DNA of 64,000 nucleotides from Saccharopolyspora galaxeae (GTDB taxonomy: Bacteria > Actinomycetota > Actinomycetes > Mycobacteriales > Pseudonocardiaceae). The notes beneath the pieces are model-generated. The model did not search any database and was not told where the DNA came from. It saw only the letters and a program-made list of their open reading frames with translations. Below, one piece after another: positions 46,297-54,740 of this stretch (positions are counted from its first letter, which is position 1; the number at the start of each line of letters is the position of its first letter). Location: the NCBI RefSeq assembly GCF_016526145.1, contig NZ_JADDUE010000006.1:124001-188000 (forward strand). The letters run 5' to 3'. A program made the position numbers and the translations under genes.

Positions 46297-46369
46297 TCTC
46301 GATCGGACCGGGGTCGTCGGCCAACACTAGGGGCAGCAACGGCACGAACCGTCCCGGAAGGGGAAGACC

Positions 46370-47692
<1,323 letters not shown>

Positions 47693-47849
47693 TCGAAAGC
47701 TCGCCCGGTGTCGGACCCGGGTGGCCGGGCCGAGGCGTCTGATCCGGACTCCTCGGCTCGGCACCAGAGTTGAGCGCTCGTCGCGGGAGCGCTCATCCGG
47801 AACGCACCAGAGGCCCTGTGGCGGGGTGTGCGAGATCGCAATGGTGCGA

Positions 47850-47886
47850 GTGGGCGGGGACCCTCCGGGGTTCCCGCCCACTTTTT
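47850..47886 (+). terminator. Intrinsic terminator after aceA
   Basis: GTGGGCGGG (47850-47858) pairs with CCCGCCCAC (47873-47881), followed by TTTTT. It lies 158 bp after the aceA stop. Confidence 0.88.
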
Positions 47887-47987
47887 CATGCTCACACGTT
47901 CCGGTGACGGCTGTATCAGATCGAACGCTTCGCGCCTCTTCATCGCAGAACCATCTTTGCGGCACCGAGAGCGAAGGGAATTCGACG

Positions 47988-48551
47988 ATGCGGATCGAGG
48001 CAGGAGTGGGACGTCCGTTCAGCGTGCACGACCTGGAGGGACTGCCCGAGGACGGCAGGCGCTACGAGCTGATCGACGGTGAGCTGCTGGCGAGCGCGGT
48101 GCCGGGATGGCCGCACCAGGGCGCGGTGGTCGAACTGGCCTCGCAGCTGCACATCGCGTGCACGTCGCCGTACCGGGTGCTCGCCGCGCCGTTCGCGGTG
48201 CGGCCGGACCCGTTCACCGAGCTGCGACCGGACATCCTGGTGGCGCGGCACGACGACCTGACGTTGCGGAACCTGCCGTCCGCGCCGGTGGTCGCGGTGG
48301 AGGTGGTGTCGCCGAGCAGCCGGATCAAGGACGAGAGCTTGAAGAAGGCCGTCTACGCGCGGCTGGGCACGCGGTTCTTCTGGCTCGTCGACCCCGATCT
48401 GGAGCAGCCGACGATCACCGCGTGGGAGTTGGTGGGTGGTTCGCGGTATCAGCGGATCGCGCGGGTTCGTGACGACGAGGTCTTCGAGAGCACCGAGCCG
48501 TTCGCGGTCAAGCTCGCCCCGGCGGATCTCGTGGCGGGACTGCGCCCGTGA
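47988..48551 (+). CDS. Uma2-type putative restriction endonuclease (DUF820), copy 2
   Basis: The 187-residue protein parallels the copy at 43955: LEGLPEDGRRYELIDGELLA, LRPDILVARHDDL, and VVAVEVVSPSSRIKDESLKK followed by YARLGTRFFWLVDPD. Acidic residues expected for a PD-(D/E)xK nuclease fold are present. The ATG at 47988 follows a GAAGGGAA sequence. Overall similarity to copy 1 is moderate, indicating old divergence rather than recent tandem duplication. A strong hairpin ends it at 48616-48654. Confidence 0.86.
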   Translation: MRIEAGVGRPFSVHDLEGLPEDGRRYELIDGELLASAVPGWPHQGAVVELASQLHIACTSPYRVLAAPFAVRPDPFTELRPDILVARHDDLTLRNLPSAPVVAVEVVSPSSRIKDESLKKAVYARLGTRFFWLVDPDLEQPTITAWELVGGSRYQRIARVRDDEVFESTEPFAVKLAPADLVAGLRP

Positions 48552-48615
48552 CCGGCTTGGTGTGTCCGTTGTGGACTGAACAGGTGGTTTCGGCAGGGGA
48601 GGTCGCTTGCCGGAA

Positions 48616-48654
48616 CGTGGGGCGGAAATCTCGTAGCGGAACTTCCGCCCCACG
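48616..48654 (+). terminator. Hairpin terminator after the second Uma2 gene
   Basis: CGTGGGGCGGAA (48616-48627) pairs perfectly with TTCCGCCCCACG (48643-48654), a 12-bp stem 65 bp after the stop. No long T-run. Confidence 0.78.
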
Positions 48655-48669
48655 CGGCCTCATCCAGGG

Positions 48670-48695
48670 GCGGCCGCCGGCATGGCGGCGGCCGC
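48670..48695 (-). terminator. Hairpin terminator after the small secreted peptide gene
   Basis: GCGGCCGCC (48670-48678) pairs perfectly with GGCGGCCGC (48687-48695). It lies 12 bp past the stop of the minus-strand gene 48708-48926. Confidence 0.65.
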
Positions 48696-48707
48696 CGGGG
48701 GAGTCGG

Positions 48708-48926
48708 TCAGGCCGCCAGGCCGAGGGCGTCCAGTGCGCCGCCGACCGACGAGAGTGTGTCGGCGACGGTCGTGTCCAGCGCCTCCGCGATCGGCGTCAG
48801 TTCCGCGGCGTTGGCCGGTAGCGCCAGACCGATCATCAGCGCGGGCACCGCCGTTGCGGCGAACGCGATGCGCTTGACCCGCGACCCGGCTTCGGCCTCG
48901 GTGGTCTGCTTGGCGGTTGTACTCAT
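48708..48926 (-). CDS. Small secreted peptide of unknown function
   Basis: A 72-residue frame starts MSTTAKQTTEAEAGSRVKRI, continues with a signal-peptide core (AFAATAVPALMIGLALPANA) and would leave a 32-residue mature peptide beginning AELTPIAEALDTTVADTLSS. That peptide looks able to form an amphipathic helix and has no cysteine. GGGAGA lies about 6 nt before the ATG at 48926, and a hairpin follows the stop, so it appears to be a real, independent gene. I do not recognise a family. Too small for confident homology by eye. Confidence 0.65.
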   Translation of the reverse strand: MSTTAKQTTEAEAGSRVKRIAFAATAVPALMIGLALPANAAELTPIAEALDTTVADTLSSVGGALDALGLAA

Positions 48927-49299
48927 CGGGTTCTCCCGTTCTCGCGTGGTTTGCGGTGCCAAGAGATTCGTGGAGCGAGGTATTCGGAACAAGGCGATTA
49001 ACAATTCGTTTTCCAGCTCGGTACACCCGCGCATCAGAGGTGGCGCGGCGCACAGACGAAGGGAGGTGGGGCCATCGGCCCAGGAGCTGGTTGGCCATCG
49101 GCTCAACGGGTTTCGGATGATCGGCTGCGGGGTGTGCGGGAGCGGATCACCGGCTTCCAGTGGGAGCGCCTCGCGGACGGAGCTGAAGCCGTTTGCCGCC
49201 GCGTCCGAGAAAGCATTGTCGCGCAAGCGTTTTCGGCGTCGAACCGGTGTGGTGCTCGCGATGTCGCGGGCAGGCGGCGCGACAACTAATGTGCCGGGC
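48927..49299. other. 373-bp gap with divergent promoters
   Basis: This gap separates the small secreted peptide gene (minus) from the nitronate monooxygenase-like gene (plus). It contains a relatively AT-rich patch (about 48960-49010), likely the peptide-gene promoter, and the TAATGT box of the downstream gene. I see no convincing gene in it. Confidence 0.6.
49287..49292 (+). promoter_or_regulatory. -10 element TAATGT for a predicted leaderless mRNA
   Basis: TAATGT fits TANNNT and ends 7 nt before the ATG at 49300; no ribosome-binding site is present. Confidence 0.55.
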
Positions 49300-50352
49300 A
49301 TGATCGAGCAGCGGACGGTGCCGGTGATCGCGGCGCCGATGGCGGGCGGGATCAGCACCCCGGAGCTGACCGCGACGGTCAGCGGCATGGGCGGGTTCGG
49401 CTTCCTGGCCGCGGGCTACCTCACCGAAGAGGCGCTGAACGGGCAGATCGCCAGAGCGCGCGAGCTGACCGCGGAACCGTTCGGGGTGAACCTGTTCGTT
49501 CCCGGCCATCGGCGCAACATCGAGCTGGCGGCCTACCGCAGCCGCGTCCAAGCCCAGGCGCAGCACTACGGCGTCGAACCGGGGACAGCGCACTGGGACG
49601 ACGACCTGTACCAGGCCAAGGTGGAACTGGTGATCGCCCAGCGGATCCCGGTGGTGTCGTTCACCTTCGGCTGCCCGGAATCGTCCACTGTGGAGCGGTT
49701 GCACTCGGTGGGGGCGGAAGTGGTCGCCACCGTGACCACGCCCTCGGAAGCACGGCAGGCTGCGGAATCCGGGGTCGACCTGCTCTGCGTGCAAGGTTCC
49801 GAAGCCGGCGGTCACCGGGCGGTCTTCGACGACGATGAGGCGACGCGGGCCGGTGGTGAGTTGATCGGCCTGCTGGGCGCGCTGCGGTTGATCTCGGCAG
49901 AGGTCGAGCTGCCGCTGATCGCCGCGGGCGGGATCGTCACCGGTGCCGACGTGGCCGCGGTGCTCGCGTCCGGTGCGGTCGCGGCGCAGCTGGGCACGGC
50001 CTTCATGATCACGGATGAGGCGGGTACCGCGGCGGCCCAGCGTGCGGAGATCGCCGAGGGCACCCGGGCCACGGAGTTCACCAGAGCGTTCAGCGGACGT
50101 CCCGCGCGCGGGCTGGTGAACCGCTTCATGCGGGAGAACGGCCCGCACGCGCCCGCCGCCTACCCGCAACTGCACCACCTCACCAAGCCGGTGCGGGTAG
50201 CGGCCGGGAAAGCCGGAGACCCGGAAGCCATGTCGCTGTGGGCGGGGCAGACCTACTCGCAGGCCGCTGCTCGGCCCGCCGCGGAACTGGTCCAGGATCT
50301 CGTGGACGGTGCGCGGCGAGCGTTCGACTCCGGACGCGGCAAGCTGCCCTGA
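49300..50352 (+). CDS. Nitronate monooxygenase-like flavoprotein
   Basis: The 350-residue TIM-barrel flavoprotein has PVIAAPMAGGISTPELTATV at the start, VVSFTFGCPESSTVERLHSV in the middle, and LLCVQGSEAGGHRAV with the catalytic-type histidine. Near the end of the barrel it has LPLIAAGGIVTGADVAAVLA with the FMN phosphate site. The family includes 2-nitropropane dioxygenases and enoyl-ACP reductase-like enzymes, so the actual substrate is uncertain. The start is set by TAATGT 7 nt before the ATG. The next gene is a MOSC protein with its own -10 box. Confidence 0.9.
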   Translation: MIEQRTVPVIAAPMAGGISTPELTATVSGMGGFGFLAAGYLTEEALNGQIARARELTAEPFGVNLFVPGHRRNIELAAYRSRVQAQAQHYGVEPGTAHWDDDLYQAKVELVIAQRIPVVSFTFGCPESSTVERLHSVGAEVVATVTTPSEARQAAESGVDLLCVQGSEAGGHRAVFDDDEATRAGGELIGLLGALRLISAEVELPLIAAGGIVTGADVAAVLASGAVAAQLGTAFMITDEAGTAAAQRAEIAEGTRATEFTRAFSGRPARGLVNRFMRENGPHAPAAYPQLHHLTKPVRVAAGKAGDPEAMSLWAGQTYSQAAARPAAELVQDLVDGARRAFDSGRGKLP

Positions 50353-50452
50353 ACCGCCGGTATTCGCGGAACACCGCGCTGTGGACGGTCTTCGTGCTCG
50401 CTGACCGTTGAAGGACCGCGAAAACACCTGGATGCGCGGGCGGAGCAGCGCA

Positions 50453-50458
50453 TAGGTT
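50453..50458 (+). promoter_or_regulatory. -10 element TAGGTT for a predicted leaderless mRNA
   Basis: TAGGTT fits TANNNT and ends 6 nt before the GTG of the MOSC-domain gene. Confidence 0.55.
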
Positions 50459-50464
50459 GGCGCG

Positions 50465-51115
50465 GTGGGTTATGTGCGGTCGGTGAACGTGGCGGTGCTG
50501 CGTACCGGTGAGTGGACCGGGCGGATGGGGCGAACAGGGATCGACAAGCGTCCGGTGGACGATCCGGTCGAGTTCACCCCGGGCGGAGTGCGCGGTGATC
50601 AGGTGATCGACACCAAGCACCACGGAGCCTGGTACCAGGCGGCCTACGCCTTCGACACCGAGGATCTGCGGTTCTGGTCCGCGGAGCTGGGCCGGGAGCT
50701 GGTGCCGGGCAACGCGGGGGAGAACCTGAGCCTTCTCGGCTGCGAGAGCAGCTTCGCGGTGATAGGCGAGCGCTGGCGCATCGGCTCCGCCGTGCTGCGG
50801 GTGACCGGACCGCGCAACCCGTGCCGGGTCTTCGCCGGCTTCTGGCAGCACAAGGGCCTGGTGAAGCGGTTCGCCGAAATCGGCAGGCCGGGGGTTTACC
50901 TCGCGGTGGAGGAATCCGGCGACATCCGCGCCGGGGACGAGGTCCGGATGCTGAGCAAGCCCGGCCACGCGGTCACGGTGGCGGATGTTTTCGCGCTCGC
51001 CATGGGGGACCGGGATCGCCGCGAGCAGGTGGCGCCCGCGGCGCAGGACCTGCCGCCGAAGTGGCGTCGTCAGCTGCGGCTAGAAGAGCTCACCGGTCGG
51101 GCAGACACTCGATGA
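50465..51115 (+). CDS. MOSC domain protein
   Basis: The 216-residue protein has the MOSC hallmarks VRGDQVIDTKHHGAWYQAAY, a central GENLSLLGCESSFAVIGERW, and VTGPRNPCRVFAGF with the conserved cysteine that ligates molybdenum or sulfur carriers. It is similar to YiiM-type proteins, which act on N-hydroxylated compounds with a molybdenum cofactor. The TAGGTT box fixes the GTG at 50465. Its last 26 bp overlap the 3' end of the convergent methyltransferase gene. Confidence 0.93.
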   Translation: MGYVRSVNVAVLRTGEWTGRMGRTGIDKRPVDDPVEFTPGGVRGDQVIDTKHHGAWYQAAYAFDTEDLRFWSAELGRELVPGNAGENLSLLGCESSFAVIGERWRIGSAVLRVTGPRNPCRVFAGFWQHKGLVKRFAEIGRPGVYLAVEESGDIRAGDEVRMLSKPGHAVTVADVFALAMGDRDRREQVAPAAQDLPPKWRRQLRLEELTGRADTR

Positions 51116-52088
51116 TGCCGTAACCCCCCGACACGCGGGTGACCGCCGCGACGAACAGCCCGGCGGCCGAGGCGACCCGGTCGGTCCGGTCCAGATCCCG
51201 CATCCGGCCGCCCACGTAGATCATCATCCGCAGGTCCATCTCGGTGAACGCTTCCGGGGCGCCGGGCAGCAGCTCGATGATCAGCACGCTGCCGTCCGCG
51301 CCCGCGGCCTCCGCGCAGCGGGCGAGTATGCGGATCGCGTCCTCGTCGTCCCAGTCGCCGAGGACGTCGCTCAGCACGTAGGCGTCCGCCGAGTCCGGCA
51401 GCGGGTCGAAGAAGCTCCCGGTGACCACTTCGACGCGGTCTCGCAGACCGCGCGAACGCAGGTACTCGTCGGCGTTGCGGGCCGGTCCGGCCAGGTCGAC
51501 GACCATGCCGCGAACGTCCGGGTACCGCTGCAGGATCGCGTCGATCAGCACGCCCTTGCCGCCGCCGATGTCGGCGACCCGGCCGAACCGGTCCCAGTCC
51601 AGTTCGTCGGCCACCACCGGAGCGAGGGTGCTCGACTTCGTCTCCATCAGGTCGTCGAAGGAGTCCGACAGTTGCGCGCTGTGCGCGAGGTCTTCCCAGA
51701 ACGAGCGGCCGAACGCAGCCCGGTACGCCGGGTGGTGCCCGCGCACCTGCTCGATCAGCTCCACGAAGGCCAGATCCGCGCGTCCGACCGCGCCGTCCAG
51801 ATCGAGCCACTCCCTGGTGCCGCTCGGCGAGTCGCTCTCCAGCTCGCGCGAAGCGGCGTTCGGACCGAACACGTCGGGTTCCGGTTCGGTGAACATGCCG
51901 TGCTGCACCAGGTACCGCAACAGCCTGCCGAGCGGGTCGGCCTGCGCCTCGCTCCTCTTGGCGATCTCCTCCAGCGCGACCGGCCGGTCCCGGACGATGT
52001 CGGCCACGCGCAACGTCGCGACCGTTCGCACGGCGAACGGCTTCACCAGGTCTGCCATTGCCCAGATGTCCACCGGCTCCGGGGCCAT
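51090..52088 (-). CDS. SAM-dependent O-methyltransferase (plant-type, dimerising)
   Basis: The 332-residue protein has an N-terminal winged-helix dimerisation region (about 10-85; LRVADIVRDRPVALEEIAKR) and a Rossmann SAM site VADIGGGKGVLIDAILQRYP. It also has the catalytic-type YVLSDVLGDWDDEDAIRIL segment with His replaced by Ser-Asp. This is the architecture of hydroxyindole- and polyketide-type O-methyltransferases. The usual general-base histidine before DWDD is absent, which may mean another reaction. The ATG at 52088 has TATGCT 7 nt upstream, so the longer start at 52100 would lie inside the promoter. Confidence 0.85.
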   Translation of the reverse strand: MAPEPVDIWAMADLVKPFAVRTVATLRVADIVRDRPVALEEIAKRSEAQADPLGRLLRYLVQHGMFTEPEPDVFGPNAASRELESDSPSGTREWLDLDGAVGRADLAFVELIEQVRGHHPAYRAAFGRSFWEDLAHSAQLSDSFDDLMETKSSTLAPVVADELDWDRFGRVADIGGGKGVLIDAILQRYPDVRGMVVDLAGPARNADEYLRSRGLRDRVEVVTGSFFDPLPDSADAYVLSDVLGDWDDEDAIRILARCAEAAGADGSVLIIELLPGAPEAFTEMDLRMMIYVGGRMRDLDRTDRVASAAGLFVAAVTRVSGGYGIIECLPDR

Positions 52089-52095
52089 GCGCCGC

Positions 52096-52101
52096 AGCAT
52101 A
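52096..52101 (-). promoter_or_regulatory. -10 element TATGCT for a predicted leaderless methyltransferase mRNA
   Basis: Read on the minus strand, TATGCT fits TANNNT and ends 7 nt before the ATG at 52088. Confidence 0.55.
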
Positions 52102-52219
52102 GGCGCCGTAAGTGACCTGGGCAGAGCCGTCGGCGGGGCTGGGGAGTGCGTGAAAGCGGGTCAGTTGGCGGAACCACGGGCGTCTTCTGGCTGCGGCTGA
52201 CGCCGCTTGTGCAGCTGCC

Positions 52220-52888
52220 CTAGTCGCCGAGCACGGCGACGATCCGCTCGGTGGTTTCGCTCATGTGCTCGCGCACCACCTCGCGCGCCCGCGCGGCTTC
52301 GCCCGCCTCGATCGCGTCGACGATCGGGGTGTGCCGCTGCCAGGCCATGTTGCGCACCGCCAGCTCCGGGCCGGAACGCACGATGGTCGCGCGGGTCAGC
52401 CCGGAGATGTTCTGCCAGGACTGCACGAGCGCGGCGTTGCCGGTCAGTTCGCACAGCAGCCGGTGGAACGCCAGGTCGTTCTCCACCAGTTCCGCCATGC
52501 CCTGCTGCTCGTCGCGGAGCCGGTCCACGGCCGCGCGCAGCGTGCTGATGATCTCGTCCCGCTCCGGCGCGCCGCATAGCAGCTCCACTGCGAGGACTTC
52601 CAGCGCCGCACGTACCGCGAAGATGTCGCGCACTTCGGCTTTCGTCAGCGCGCGCACCAGCAGCTTGCCGCGTTCGTCGGCGACGACGAGCCCTTCCTGC
52701 ACCAGGTGCCGGAGTGCTTCGCGCAAGGTTCCGCGAGAGACCGAGAGCGCTTCGCTGAGCTCGGTCTCGATCAGCCGCCGCCCTGGTTCGAGCTGCCCGC
52801 TGCTGATCGCTTCCCGCAGCTTGTGCAGGGACTGCTCGCGCAACGTCTGCCGGTCGACGCCGCCCAGCGCCGGGACATCCAGGGACAC
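52220..52888 (-). CDS. GntR family regulator, FadR/FCD type
   Basis: The 222-residue protein has a winged helix-turn-helix (about 15-75; LIETELSEALSVSRGTLREA) and an FCD ligand domain (about 85-215). The latter has metal-binding-type residues in NDLAFHRLLCELTGN and RHTPIVDAIEAGEAARAREV. It is divergent from a TIM-barrel isomerase, an SDR and a GntP permease that look like its regulon. The intergenic repeat at 52950-52973 is a likely operator. GTG at 52888 was chosen because the helix-turn-helix needs about 15 lead residues. The inducer is probably a sugar acid, which is inference. Confidence 0.88.
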   Translation of the reverse strand: MSLDVPALGGVDRQTLREQSLHKLREAISSGQLEPGRRLIETELSEALSVSRGTLREALRHLVQEGLVVADERGKLLVRALTKAEVRDIFAVRAALEVLAVELLCGAPERDEIISTLRAAVDRLRDEQQGMAELVENDLAFHRLLCELTGNAALVQSWQNISGLTRATIVRSGPELAVRNMAWQRHTPIVDAIEAGEAARAREVVREHMSETTERIVAVLGD

Positions 52889-52949
52889 GTGTGGATCGCC
52901 TCTCTGCTCGGGTCCGGGCTCATCGTAGTCCAAGACCCGGTCGTCCAGT

Positions 52950-52973
52950 GACAGTCGACTGTTGACAGTCGAC
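52950..52973. promoter_or_regulatory. Direct repeat GACAGTCGAC x2 with an internal palindrome, candidate FCD-regulator operator
   Basis: GACAGTCGAC occurs at 52950-52959 and again at 52964-52973, 14 bp apart, and ACAGTCGACTGT (52951-52962) is a perfect 12-bp palindrome. It lies between the divergent regulator gene and the isomerase gene, 52 bp before the latter's ATG, the expected place for a shared operator. Confidence 0.6.
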
Positions 52974-53024
52974 GCGAGTTGGACGTTAACTGTGCGCCAC
53001 CTAACGCACGAAGGAGTGACGGTC

Positions 53025-53870
53025 ATGGTGCTGCGCGGGGATCCGGAGCCGAGCTGCCTGCCCGAACTGGGCTGCTCGACGATCTCGTTCCGCCACCGCC
53101 GGCTGACCGAGGCGCTGACGACGATCCGCGAGCTCGGTTTCGACGGCATCGACCTCGGTGGACTCCCCGGAGTCTGCGAGCACATCCCGCACCCGTTGGG
53201 CGAGGACACCGCAGGCATCGTGCGCTCAGTCGAGGAATCGGGCTTGCGCACCTGGGCGATCAACGTCGACCCGGGGCCGCTGAACGATCCCGCGCTGTCC
53301 GAGCACGACCTGCTCGAATCCGGGCGGCGGCTGGTGCGGCTGGCCGCTCGCCTGAACGCCGCCATGATCGTGCCCTGCGGAGCGCAGACCCGGACGCCGT
53401 TCGTGGCCGAAGACGCCGATCTGGACCGGCTCGCGCGCGGCCTGCGCGCACTCGGCGAGCTCGCCGCGAGCAACGGGGTGCGGTTGCTGGTGGAGGGCCT
53501 GCACCACTTCCGGTTCTGCCACACCACCGAGCGCGCGATCGCGCTGCTGGAGCGGGTTCCTGCCGAAGCAGCCGGGCTCGTTTACGACGTCAGCCACGTC
53601 GTCGCGGGTGGCATCGACGAGGTGGCGCTGGCGCGGGAACTCGCTACCCGCGTCGAGCACGTGCACTACCGGGACGCCGCGCCCGGCGAGATCAACCTCA
53701 GCATCGGCCGCGGCCGCGCGGACTTCGCCGGAGTGATCGCGGCGCTGGCCGAGAACCCCGGCAACCGCCGCCACGTGCTCGAACTCGAAACCCACGACGT
53801 GGCCGAAACCGACCGTCCCGCCGCGGCCGCCGCCGCTCGCGACGACGTCCGCGCACTGCTGGCCGGCTGA
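53025..53870 (+). CDS. Sugar-phosphate isomerase/epimerase-like TIM-barrel protein
   Basis: The 281-residue protein belongs to the xylose isomerase-like TIM-barrel family (COG1082). It starts LGCSTISFRHRRLTEALTTI, and has ELGFDGIDLGGLP, LLVEGLHHFRF, VYDVSHVVAGG and HVHYRDAAPGEINLSIGRG, the places where such enzymes hold a metal. The family includes hydroxypyruvate, 2-oxo-tetronate and inosose isomerases, and the actual substrate is unknown. AAGGAG lies 8 nt before the ATG at 53025. It is the first gene of a unit with an SDR and a GntP transporter. Confidence 0.86.
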   Translation: MVLRGDPEPSCLPELGCSTISFRHRRLTEALTTIRELGFDGIDLGGLPGVCEHIPHPLGEDTAGIVRSVEESGLRTWAINVDPGPLNDPALSEHDLLESGRRLVRLAARLNAAMIVPCGAQTRTPFVAEDADLDRLARGLRALGELAASNGVRLLVEGLHHFRFCHTTERAIALLERVPAEAAGLVYDVSHVVAGGIDEVALARELATRVEHVHYRDAAPGEINLSIGRGRADFAGVIAALAENPGNRRHVLELETHDVAETDRPAAAAAARDDVRALLAG

Positions 53871-53909
53871 CCCGGCCGGTTCCCGACGACCGAGATCTGG
53901 AGGACCCGC

Positions 53910-54674
53910 ATGTCCGAAACCGCACGTACCGCAGTCATCACCGGAGCCGGATCCGAGCGCGGCATCGGGCGGGAGACCGCCCGGCAGCTGGCCGCGGCCG
54001 GTTTCGACATCGCGGTGCTGGACGTCGACGGCGACGCCGCCGAGCGCACCGCCGGTGTCGTCGCCGAGGAACACGGGGTCCGCGCACTCGGCGTGCGCGC
54101 CGACGTCACCGACGAGTCCTCGGTGGACTCCGCGGTCTCCGCCGTCGAATCCGCCGATCTGCCGCCGATCGCGACGCTGGTCAACAACGCGGGAATCACC
54201 CGCCCGACCCGCTTCCTGGACATCGAGCAGGACGAGTGGGAGCTGGTGTTCCGGGTCAACGTCACCGGGACGTACCTGGTCACGCGGCGAGTGCTGCCCG
54301 GGATGGTCGAGCGCGGCTACGGGCGCATCGTCAACGTCTCCTCGGTCAGCGCGCAGCGCGGCGGCGGGGTGTTCGGCGGGTCGCACTACTCGGCGGCCAA
54401 GGCGGCCGTGCTCGGGCTGACCAGGGCGCTGGCGCGGGAGGTCGGACCGAACGGAGTGGTGGTCAACGCGGTCGCCCCGGGCCTGGTGGACACCGACATC
54501 ACCGGCGGACTGCTCAGCGGTGAACGCAAGGAAGAACTGATCTCCGGGGTCCCGGTGGGGCGCAACGGCCGGACCACCGACGTGGCGAGCACGATCACCT
54601 TCCTCGCCGGCGAATCCGTCGGCTACATCACCGGCGCCACCTTCGACATCAACGGCGGCTCGCACATCAACTGA
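53910..54674 (+). CDS. Short-chain dehydrogenase/reductase (SDR)
   Basis: The 254-residue classical SDR has the cofactor loop VITGAGSERGIGRETARQLA, NNAG at the NNAGITRPTRF segment, and the catalytic Ser and YxxxK in SSVSAQRGGGVFGGSHYSAA followed by KAAVLGLTRALA. An Asp at the end of the second beta strand (LDVDGDAAER) suggests NAD rather than NADP. GGAGG precedes the ATG by 5 nt. It probably oxidises or reduces a hydroxyl of the compound imported by the downstream GntP permease, but no known pathway was matched. Confidence 0.93.
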   Translation: MSETARTAVITGAGSERGIGRETARQLAAAGFDIAVLDVDGDAAERTAGVVAEEHGVRALGVRADVTDESSVDSAVSAVESADLPPIATLVNNAGITRPTRFLDIEQDEWELVFRVNVTGTYLVTRRVLPGMVERGYGRIVNVSSVSAQRGGGVFGGSHYSAAKAAVLGLTRALAREVGPNGVVVNAVAPGLVDTDITGGLLSGERKEELISGVPVGRNGRTTDVASTITFLAGESVGYITGATFDINGGSHIN

Positions 54675-54740
54675 CCGCCTGGCCCGCCCGGCCGCGCCGG
54701 GCACGCCGCAATGGCGAGGACCACGGAAAGAGCGACAAGG

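Noticed and set aside
52089-52100. ATG at 52100 as the start of the methyltransferase
   Set aside because: That codon lies in and against the TATGCT box (52101-52096), whereas the ATG at 52088 has the standard 7-nt spacing from it.
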